NCBI GenBank assembly: GCA_002365025.1
Contig: DEYX01000274.1
Location: 1 to 11,344, forward strand
Origin: Hungatella sp. UBA3147
Lineage (GTDB): Bacteria; Bacillota; Clostridia; Lachnospirales; Lachnospiraceae
Direction of reading: 5' to 3'
DNA: 11,344 nt
The notes under the pieces were generated by a model. That model did not search any database, was not told the origin of the DNA, and saw only the letters and a list, made by a program, of their open reading frames with translations. Every line of letters begins with the position of its first letter. Positions within the stretch are counted from its first letter, which is position 1. The position numbers and the translations under genes are program-made. This document shows, in pieces, positions 1 through 5,101 of this stretch.

Positions 1-796
1 TGATCATGCCAAGGGCCAGTTCTCCGCCACCGGCACGTGACAGTACCATAGCGGGCAGGGCGGCATTGAAGATGGAGGCAGTAAAATTGATCACAGCCAA
101 AAACAGAATCAGATCCAGAATTCCCCGGTTATCTTTAAGATACCGCAAGCCGCTTTTGGCAGACTGCAATACCGTTTCCCTCTCCAGGCCCCGGCCTTCT
201 GTGGCCTGCGGGATTTTGACAAAGCATAACAGCGACAGGAACGCTATGGAAAAAGTAATTAAATCGAACAGTATGACAAGACGGATGCTTCCAAAAGAAA
301 GCAGGGCGGTAGCCAGCATAGGCGTCAGTACGGTAACCAACGAATTGGATAAGGAACGCATCCCGCTTACCTTCTGGTAATGCTTTTGCGGGGCCAACAG
401 GCTGATGGTCACATCCGATGCCGGCTGCTGTACCGTGTTCATCAATCCATTCAAGGTGTTGATTAAATACAGATGCCAAATCTGGAGTTTACCAGTTGTC
501 ATCAGAATAAGCAACGAAACAGTACACAATGCCGCAAAGCTGTCACTGAGCAGCATCGTAGCTTTTTTGTTCCACCGGTCACTCAGTGCACCTGCAAAAA
601 TGCTTAAAAGGACATAGGGTGCATAGGAACAGATGGCCAATAACGAGGTGGTGAGAGCCGATCCCTGCTGTTGATAAGACCAGATCACCAGCGCGAAGTT
701 GGTCATTGCACTGCCCAAGGCCGAAAATGACTGTGTAATCCATAAAATCAGGAAATTACGAAGTTCCCCGATGTTTGTTTTTAAATTTTTTAGCAT
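1..796 (-). CDS. MFS efflux-type transporter, C-terminus cut off by window edge
   Basis: The minus strand reads open from ATG at 796 to the left edge, about 265 residues with no stop. MFS transporters are about 400-420 residues, so the last third is missing. The translation begins MLKNLKTNIGELRNFLILW and consists of hydrophobic helices. After the second helix comes GALSDRWNKK, a good match to MFS motif A (GxLsDRxGRR). The N-terminal pattern (WITQSFSALGSAMTNFALVIW) resembles drug and macrolide exporters of the DHA3/MefA type more than sugar importers. The start is set by GGAG at 807-804, seven bases before the ATG. The upstream leader carries a leader peptide and attenuator-like repeats, which supports a role in antibiotic or toxic-compound export. 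Substrate is unknown. The family call is firm; the drug-efflux role is inference. Confidence 0.85.
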   Translation of the reverse strand, partial: MLKNLKTNIGELRNFLILWITQSFSALGSAMTNFALVIWSYQQQGSALTTSLLAICSYAPYVLLSIFAGALSDRWNKKATMLLSDSFAALCTVSLLILMTTGKLQIWHLYLINTLNGLMNTVQQPASDVTISLLAPQKHYQKVSGMRSLSNSLVTVLTPMLATALLSFGSIRLVILFDLITFSIAFLSLLCFVKIPQATEGRGLERETVLQSAKSGLRYLKDNRGILDLILFLAVINFTASIFNAALPAMVLSRAGGGELALGMI

Positions 797-908
797 GACT
801 TTGCTCCTTTTTCAAATAAAATCTTTATGATTTATTGAAAGTGCAAAGTCCAACGGACGAATTCAATCTACTCCGTGCAGTTTCGTCCGTTTCAGACTTT
901 GCACGGAG
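797..908 (-). promoter_or_regulatory. Attenuator-like leader of the MFS transporter with mutually exclusive stems
   Basis: All pairings are read on the minus-strand transcript. (1) GTGCAAAGTC (904-895) pairs with GACTTTGCAC (850-841), 10 bp. AACGGACGAA (891-882) pairs with TTCGTCCGTT (861-852), another 10 bp, so together they form one long hairpin. (2) CTCCGTGCA (908-900) pairs with TGCACGGAG (879-871), 9 bp, which excludes the long hairpin. (3) GACTTTGC (850-843) also pairs with GCAAAGTC (804-797), which abuts the transporter ATG and includes the last G of its GGAG site. State (2) leaves 850-841 free to mask the start; the long hairpin exposes it. The long hairpin is followed by only three Ts, so translational control is favoured over a terminator. 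Confidence 0.6.
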
Positions 909-930
909 CGGTGCCAATACAGAGCAGCAT
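892..930 (-). CDS. 12-codon leader peptide upstream of the MFS transporter
   Basis: The minus strand reads ATG at 930 to TGA at 892 and encodes MLLCIGTAPCKV. It has its own strong ribosome binding site AAGGAG (943-938), seven bases from the ATG. The stop lies about 95 bases upstream of the transporter start. The last codons (CCG TGC AAA GTC) form the 5' arm of a long inverted repeat in the transporter leader, so ribosome position on this ORF would change how the leader folds. This is the layout of inducible erm, cat and tet leaders. I do not recognise this peptide as a named leader. The ORF and its binding site are seen directly; the regulatory role is inferred. Confidence 0.65.
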   Translation of the reverse strand: MLLCIGTAPCKV

Positions 931-1401
931 TTTTATTCTCCTTTATATTTACGGTTTTCGTTTAGAATCAAAAACACTTAAAAGTATTTTATTTATTTTA
1001 CCATAACTGAGGCCAGAAAACTACAATAAAATCAGAGCGTTATTATGATTAAATTTAAGGCTGTTTAAAGCTTCATTTAACTTCACCCTTCCTTTTTAAA
1101 TTTACGGAATTCCAAAATGATAAGCGAATCAGCAGGTATCATTAAAGTTACAAGCATTTACTGCCTATTTCCATTATTCGATGATTCCGGGTATTTACGT
1201 TCAGGGGGTGGGATATGAAAGTACTGTTCTGCCTTCGCAGGCACGCTCTAAAGCGTCCGATTCGCTGTATGAAACCGTGACTGATAATTGATACTATACC
1301 TATTTTTTTTGGCCAAGATAGGAGGGGGACTGGCCGATTGCCGGAGCCGATTAAAAACTAAGTAATCGATAAAATGTTAACTTTCGTTAATTAAAAAATC
1401 A
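931..1401. other. Gene-poor intergenic region, 471 bases
   Basis: This AT-rich stretch separates the leftward transporter unit from the rightward MpsC-like gene, and no conserved coding region was recognised. On the minus strand a possible extended -10 for the transporter reads TGG TAAAAT (1003-995), but its -35 is poor, so that promoter is only tentative. On the plus strand, 1205-1280 holds a small ORF and two adjacent tetraloop hairpins, described separately. Around 1300-1345 there is a run of eight Ts and short GGCC repeats, but the T-run precedes rather than follows the repeats, so no plus-strand terminator can be called. Confidence 0.5.
1215..1280 (+). CDS. Possible small basic ORF, 21 residues, unrecognised
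   Basis: ATG at 1215 to TGA at 1280 encodes a 21-residue peptide beginning MKVLFCLRRHALKRP and rich in Arg, Lys and Cys. It is preceded by AGGGGGTGG (1203-1211), one mismatch from the ideal AGGAGGTGG, with a short spacing of three bases. The nucleotide sequence also forms two adjacent small hairpins, CTGC-cttc-GCAG (1229-1240) and ACGCT-ctaa-AGCGT (1243-1256). It could therefore be a structured RNA or a dispersed repeat rather than a gene. No family was recognised. Confidence 0.2.
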   Translation: MKVLFCLRRHALKRPIRCMKP

Positions 1402-1430
1402 TTGACAGGCCCAGGTTTTCATGATATTGT
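1402..1430 (+). promoter_or_regulatory. Sigma-A promoter of the MpsC-like gene
   Basis: A consensus -35 TTGACA (1402-1407), a 17-base spacer and a -10 TATTGT (1425-1430). The start site would fall near 1437, leaving a leader of about 13 bases before the ATG at 1450. This rules out an in-frame TTG start at 1402, which would lie inside the promoter. Confidence 0.8.
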
Positions 1431-1449
1431 ATCTGACAGGTGGTGTAAT

Positions 1450-1815
1450 ATGACAAAAGGTCAGCTGGAAGCTAAAATCAGTGAAGTTGTCAGTAAATTT
1501 GAAGTTGAATATATGGGGAGGGGTCCAAAGGCGATCCGTACCTATGTATTAAATGATATGATCATAATCAGGTTAATTGGATTCTTAAGCCCTTCAGAGA
1601 AGAAACTGACGGAAAGCGCACAGGGTATTGAGCTGTTTAAGAAGGTCCGGACTTCCCTGTTCGAGGGCGGAAGAGAATATCTGGAGAAAATATTAACAGA
1701 TGTTATGGATGTGTCCATTATCAGCACTCACTCGGATATCAGCACGAAAACAGGTGAAAAGATCATTATTATTACGGTTGATAGAAATTTGGAAGAGCTA
1801 TATACAGCTAAATAA
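1450..1815 (+). CDS. MpsC family / DUF2294 protein
   Basis: A 121-residue soluble protein matching the DUF2294 family, now named the Na-translocating system MpsC family. Recognisable features are YMGRGP at residues 21-26, the segment ending FLSPSEKKL near 45-53, and THSDISTKTGEKIIIITV at 93-110, which are hallmarks of the family. Length equals the usual 115-125. In staphylococci MpsC is linked to the MpsAB membrane-potential and bicarbonate system; the biochemical role of lone MpsC proteins in Clostridia is not known, and no mpsA or mpsB is visible here. The start is ATG at 1450, with an AGGTGGTG ribosome binding site (1438-1445) and the promoter just upstream. It is monocistronic, closed by a terminator at 1860-1892. 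Family assignment is confident; function is open. Confidence 0.85.
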   Translation: MTKGQLEAKISEVVSKFEVEYMGRGPKAIRTYVLNDMIIIRLIGFLSPSEKKLTESAQGIELFKKVRTSLFEGGREYLEKILTDVMDVSIISTHSDISTKTGEKIIIITVDRNLEELYTAK

Positions 1816-1859
1816 CACCGGAAGACGTCACAAAGTAGAATTAATTCTAAGTTGTAAGT

Positions 1860-1892
1860 AAGCCGATATCCATGTACTGGATATCGGCTTTA
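1860..1892 (+). terminator. Intrinsic terminator of the MpsC-like gene
   Basis: A perfect 12-bp stem AGCCGATATCCA (1861-1872) / TGGATATCGGCT (1878-1889), extended by one A-T pair at 1860/1890, with a TGTAC loop. It is followed by a short TTTATATATAT tract. The T-run is weak but the stem is strong and lies 45 bases after the stop codon. Confidence 0.8.
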
Positions 1893-2161
1893 TATATATC
1901 GAAGGAGGGAGGCGATGAATGAATAGGAGAATACTTTAACAATGAAATAAGAAGGTATTCGGCATGATTTTGAAAAGGGCATTTGGAAAAACAGCAAAAC
2001 AGTCACATGCCTGGAATATTAAAATAGAAACTATGTAATACTTAATAAAATTGGGAAACAAAGGTTGAAGAAGATCATTATAACTACATGGTTTGCGCCT
2101 GCCCCATGTTTGGCGCGAACTTCAGATGTGCATAAGGGCTTGCGCAGGAACGGAGGAAAAT
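1893..2161 (+). other. Leader region of the DUF4914 gene, promoter not assigned
   Basis: The upstream terminator implies that a promoter lies in this stretch, but no convincing -35/-10 pair was found. Two ribosome-binding-site-like sequences serve only stub ORFs: GGAGGGAGG before ATG AAT GAA TAG (1915-1926), and TAGGAG before ATG AAA TAA (1942-1950). Near the gene, TTTGCGCC (2092-2099) can pair with GGCGCGAA (2112-2119), eight pairs including one G-U, about 45 bases before the start codon. No known riboswitch was recognised. Confidence 0.4.
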
Positions 2162-4039
2162 ATGCTGGAATGTTTACGTGATATGAATTTACCCGAGTAT
2201 GTAATGGATATATTGGCTAAGTCAAAAGGTGTCGTTATTCCAAAGACCAGGGAAGATTTACTGACACTGGCAATGGGGAATTCTGAAAATACCGAGTTTT
2301 ACATTGAATATGAAGTAGAAGGAAAAGGCAAGGTATTGGAAGCTACTGCTACGAAATGTAAAAACGGAGTCGTAGTCAATTATACGGATGATTACATGAG
2401 AAGACGTGATCCTGACTGTCTGTTGATTGCGGATAATAAACCAACAGATAAACCCAGATACGAGGAGGTTTATCAGTCTGATTTTGAAACTCTGAGAACG
2501 GAAACCTTTGACTGGCTGAAAAAGCAGGAGCTGATTTTTTTTCCATTTAAGTCAGGCGGACTTGAGTATGGATATGATTCAATCCTGATCGCCCCCTTAA
2601 ACGCCGGATTTTTTGCTGCCGGACTTGCAGATCTGCAGGGATTTTTAAATATTGACGAGATTACTTCTGATTTTAATCCAAGAGCGGTTGTATTTCTGGC
2701 TCCTCCGTTTCGGCATACCCATTTTGACGGTAAGCAGATCGTGGTTCATAACCGTCTGGATGAAATTCATGAAGTTTATTCTTATAATTTATATCCCGGC
2801 CCAAGCGCCAAAAAGGGCATCTACGGAGTTCTTCTCAATATTGGAGAAGAAGAAGGCTGGGTGACGGCACATGCATCTACGGTAAAAGTAATCACTCCTT
2901 ATGACAATGAGATCGTCATCATGCACGAAGGTGCTTCCGGCGGCGGAAAAAGTGAAATGATCGAAGACATTCACAAGGAAATGGATGGAAGAGCTATATT
3001 AGGAAGAAATACCGTTACAGGTGAAAAGAACTATCTGGTATTAAGTGAAACCTGTGATCTGATACCGGTGACAGATGACATGGCATTATGCCACCCCAAG
3101 ATGCAGAATGACAGCAAAAAACTGGTGGTCAAGGATGCGGAATCCGCATGGTTCCTGCGCCTTGATAACATCAAGTGTTATGGTTCCTCTCCCCAATATG
3201 AGAAAATACTGATTCAGCCGGAAGAGCCCCTAATCTTCTTAAACATGCAGGCAGTACCTGGCGCCACCTGTCTGGTTTGGGAACATACCCTGGATCAAAA
3301 CGGAAAGCCCTGCCCCAACCCCCGTGTTGTTTTGCCAAGAAGACTGGTTCCCAAAGCCATTGATACCCCTGTGGAAGTAGACGTGAGAAGCTTTGGTGTA
3401 CGGACCCCGGCATGTACGAAGGAAAACCCGACATATGGAATTCTTGGTATTTTCCACATACTGCCTCCGGCACTGGCCTGGTTATGGCGTCTTGTGGCAC
3501 CAAGGGGATTCAATAATCCAAGTATTATCGATTCCCTGGAAATGACCAGCGAAGGAGTAGGATCCTACTGGCCTTTTGCTACCGGTAAAATGGTAACTCA
3601 GGCAAACCTTTTGCTTGACCAGATTTTAAAATCAACCAATACCAGATATGTCCTGATCCCTAACCAGCATATCGGTGCGTATGAGGTGAGCTTTATGCCC
3701 CAGTGGGTTGCCAGAGAGTACATTGCCCGCCGAGGCAGCGCCAAGTTTAAACCGGAGCATCTTGTGGAAGCCCGCTGTCCGCTTCTTGGTTTTGGCCTTG
3801 ATTCCTTAAAAATTGACGGACAGTACATCAGAAGAGCATTTTTAAGGCCGGAAACTCAGCAGGAAGTAGGCATTCAGGGATATGACGACGGAGCAAAAAT
3901 CCTGACAGACTTCTTTAAACAGGAGCTGATGAAATATTATACCGATGATTTAAATCCGTTAGGAAAGCAGATCATAGATATGTTCCTGGCAGGTGCTACG
4001 GTTAAGGAATATTTAGAAATTATCCCTATGAGATATTAG
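2162..4039 (+). CDS. DUF4914 family protein with HprK/PEPCK-like P-loop
   Basis: A 625-residue soluble protein matching the DUF4914 family of Clostridia in both length and sequence. Key segments are RHTHFDGKQIVVHNR (residues 184-198), a P-loop HEGASGGGKSEM (255-266), and TSEGVGSYWPFATGKM in the second half. The G-x-SGxGKSE pattern closely resembles the Walker A of HPr kinase and is related to that of ATP-type PEP carboxykinase, so nucleotide binding and perhaps phosphotransfer are likely. The substrate is unknown. The start is ATG 2162 with GGAGG at 2152-2156; an in-frame TTG at 2093 lacks a binding site. The UxuR-like gene follows about 115 bases downstream with its own promoter, so a shared role is possible but unproven. 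The only dyad after the stop (4045-4057) is too weak to call a terminator. Confidence 0.85.
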   Translation: MLECLRDMNLPEYVMDILAKSKGVVIPKTREDLLTLAMGNSENTEFYIEYEVEGKGKVLEATATKCKNGVVVNYTDDYMRRRDPDCLLIADNKPTDKPRYEEVYQSDFETLRTETFDWLKKQELIFFPFKSGGLEYGYDSILIAPLNAGFFAAGLADLQGFLNIDEITSDFNPRAVVFLAPPFRHTHFDGKQIVVHNRLDEIHEVYSYNLYPGPSAKKGIYGVLLNIGEEEGWVTAHASTVKVITPYDNEIVIMHEGASGGGKSEMIEDIHKEMDGRAILGRNTVTGEKNYLVLSETCDLIPVTDDMALCHPKMQNDSKKLVVKDAESAWFLRLDNIKCYGSSPQYEKILIQPEEPLIFLNMQAVPGATCLVWEHTLDQNGKPCPNPRVVLPRRLVPKAIDTPVEVDVRSFGVRTPACTKENPTYGILGIFHILPPALAWLWRLVAPRGFNNPSIIDSLEMTSEGVGSYWPFATGKMVTQANLLLDQILKSTNTRYVLIPNQHIGAYEVSFMPQWVAREYIARRGSAKFKPEHLVEARCPLLGFGLDSLKIDGQYIRRAFLRPETQQEVGIQGYDDGAKILTDFFKQELMKYYTDDLNPLGKQIIDMFLAGATVKEYLEIIPMRY

Positions 4040-4074
4040 GATTGTCCGGAGGCCGGATGTTTCTGGAAACAGCG

Positions 4075-4090
4075 CACTTGTATACTAGTG
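4075..4090. promoter_or_regulatory. Palindromic operator upstream of the GntR gene
   Basis: CACTTGTATACTAGTG is a 16-bp palindrome with one mismatched pair and a GTATAC core. It ends one base before the -35 box of the regulator gene at 4092. The same core recurs in the uxuA promoter (4999-5010). Spacing and core match the TnGTATACnA pattern of UxuR/ExuR-type GntR regulators, suggesting autoregulation. Regulator identity is inferred from position. Confidence 0.7.
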
Positions 4091-4091
4091 C

Positions 4092-4120
4092 TTGACAATG
4101 AGATTATTTTCGCTTATTCT
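4092..4120 (+). promoter_or_regulatory. Sigma-A promoter of the GntR regulator gene
   Basis: -35 TTGACA (4092-4097), 17-base spacer, -10 TATTCT (4115-4120). The predicted start is near 4127, giving a leader of about 29 bases. A palindromic operator abuts the -35 box. Confidence 0.8.
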
Positions 4121-4155
4121 AAGTATGAACAGAATTAGAGAAAAGAGGTCATGGT

Positions 4156-4830
4156 ATGCGGCTGACAGAACGGTATTCCAAAGAGACAGGAAGGGAATAT
4201 GCACTCCGGATGTTAAAGGATAATATCATACATCTTGATCTGGTTCCCGGGAGTATGCTGAGCGAAAATGAATTGTCCTCAGAGATGGGTTTATCCCGGA
4301 CTCCGGTGAGAGAAGCACTGATTGAGCTGTCAAAGGTGAAAATCGTGGAAATTTATCCTCAAAAGGGAAGCGCAGTGGCTTTGATCGATTATAAACTGGT
4401 GGAAGAGGCGATTTTTATGCGCAATGTCCTGGAATGCGCAGTTGTGGAGCTGGCCTGTAAGACGGCTGGGGAAGAAGCAGTCATGGGGTTGAGAGAGAAT
4501 GTGAAGCTTCAGGAGTTTTATCTGGAAAATCGTACTCCGGAGCGGCTTCTTAAGCTGGATGATGAATTTCACCGGCTGCTGTTTCACATAACCGGCAAGG
4601 ACCAGGTTTATCAGCTCATGGACAGCATTACCATTCATTTTGACAGGATACGCAGCATGTCTCTGACTGCAGTAAAGGATCTGAAGACAATTTCCGATCA
4701 TCAGGCCATTGTGGAAGCCATTGCTGCAAAGGACGGAAGCAAAGCAAAAGGATTGATGGAAAAGCATTTATCCAGATATAAAATCGATGAAGAAGCCTTG
4801 CGAAAGGAATATTCTGAGTATTTTCTGTGA
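4156..4830 (+). CDS. GntR/FadR-type transcriptional regulator, UxuR-like
   Basis: A 224-residue DNA-binding regulator. An N-terminal winged helix-turn-helix of the GntR family occupies about residues 10-78, with LSENELSSEMGLSRTPVREAL at 35-55 as its signature. A FadR C-terminal (FCD) helical effector domain follows (about 85-215), with the usual metal-binding pattern visible as D135, H139, H182 and H204. The length is normal for the subfamily. The start is ATG 4156 with AGAGG at 4144-4148; an ATG at 4151 is out of frame and stops at once. Its position before uxuAB, and operators with a GTATAC core at its own promoter and the uxuA promoter, indicate a uronate-responsive repressor. The inducer (fructuronate, glucuronate or mannonate) cannot be read from the sequence. 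The domain call is firm; the UxuR role is inference. Confidence 0.88.
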   Translation: MRLTERYSKETGREYALRMLKDNIIHLDLVPGSMLSENELSSEMGLSRTPVREALIELSKVKIVEIYPQKGSAVALIDYKLVEEAIFMRNVLECAVVELACKTAGEEAVMGLRENVKLQEFYLENRTPERLLKLDDEFHRLLFHITGKDQVYQLMDSITIHFDRIRSMSLTAVKDLKTISDHQAIVEAIAAKDGSKAKGLMEKHLSRYKIDEEALRKEYSEYFL

Positions 4831-4860
4831 TGTTGGCTTTATGATTTAAAATATAATATA

Positions 4861-4908
4861 AGCGGTAATAAGAGAAGGAAAGCCTCAGTCTCTTATTACC
4901 GCTTTTTT
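4861..4908 (+). terminator. Intrinsic terminator of the GntR gene
   Basis: A perfect 15-bp stem AGCGGTAATAAGAGA (4861-4875) / TCTCTTATTACCGCT (4889-4903) with a 13-base loop, running into six Ts (4903-4908). It lies 30 bases after the regulator stop and separates regulator transcription from uxuAB. Confidence 0.95.
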
Positions 4909-4909
4909 G

Positions 4910-4939
4910 TGATCTGATGTCAGATCATTGAGAATGATC
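4910..4939. promoter_or_regulatory. Two overlapping perfect dyads upstream of uxuA
   Basis: TGATCTGATGTCAGATCA (4910-4927) has 8-bp arms and a 2-base centre. It overlaps GATCATT-GAG-AATGATC (4923-4939), with 7-bp arms. The right arm of the first supplies part of the left arm of the second. They lie about 50-80 bases upstream of the uxuA -35 box and after the terminator T-run, so they are better placed as protein-binding sites than as RNA structures. The cognate protein is unknown. Confidence 0.4.
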
Positions 4940-4990
4940 GACTTATACATTTTAAACAAAAAAAAAGAAGATATTTATGAAAAATGCTGA

Positions 4991-5019
4991 TTGAACTACT
5001 AGTATACTAGATATATACT
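4991..5019 (+). promoter_or_regulatory. Sigma-A promoter of uxuAB
   Basis: -35 TTGAAC (4991-4996), 17-base spacer, -10 TATACT (5014-5019), with transcription likely starting near 5026. The spacer contains the palindrome CTAGTATACTAG, so a bound repressor would cover the space between the two boxes. The leader is about 75 bases. Confidence 0.8.
4999..5010. promoter_or_regulatory. Palindromic operator within the uxuA promoter spacer
   Basis: CTAGTATACTAG is a perfect 12-bp palindrome sharing the GTATAC core and even centre with the operator at 4075-4090. It sits wholly between the -35 and -10 boxes, the classical place for steric repression. The UxuR-like protein encoded just upstream is the likely ligand. 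Confidence 0.75.
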
Positions 5020-5034
5020 TAAGTCAGGACTTAA
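5019..5034. promoter_or_regulatory. Dyad spanning the uxuA transcription start
   Basis: TTAAGTC-AG-GACTTAA has perfect 7-bp arms and runs from the last base of the -10 box to about +9. The sequence differs from the GTATAC operators, so if functional it would serve a second regulator, or form a small 5'-end hairpin in the mRNA. Confidence 0.4.
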
Positions 5035-5101
5035 AAGTCGCAAACAATTGTGTTTAGAAAAGAATAAGGAATAAGGAGTAAGGAAACGGAGGTATTCAAA
5101 C

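Noticed and set aside
6..617. Open frames on the plus strand at the left edge
   Set aside because: They lie opposite the MFS transporter, which shows motif A and continuous hydrophobic helices on the minus strand.
841..904. Long hairpin upstream of the MFS gene as a plain intrinsic terminator
   Set aside because: Only three Ts follow on the minus strand and the 5' arm is translated as part of a leader peptide, so a regulatory fold is a better reading.
1402..1449. In-frame TTG extension of the MpsC-like protein
   Set aside because: The codon lies within the -35 TTGACA of a consensus promoter, so it would not be transcribed as coding sequence.
2093..2161. In-frame TTG extension of the DUF4914 protein by 23 residues
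   Set aside because: No ribosome binding site before 2093, and ATG 2162 has GGAGG at good spacing and matches the family's N-terminus.
1893..2161. Known riboswitch or T-box upstream of the DUF4914 gene
   Set aside because: No conserved riboswitch core or T-box sequence was recognised.
3171..3828. Several open frames on the minus strand inside the DUF4914 gene
   Set aside because: They overlap a conserved plus-strand gene, lack ribosome binding sites and resemble no family; they are antisense shadows.
4045..4057. TCCGG-AGG-CCGGA as a terminator after the DUF4914 gene
   Set aside because: The stem is only five pairs and no T-run follows.
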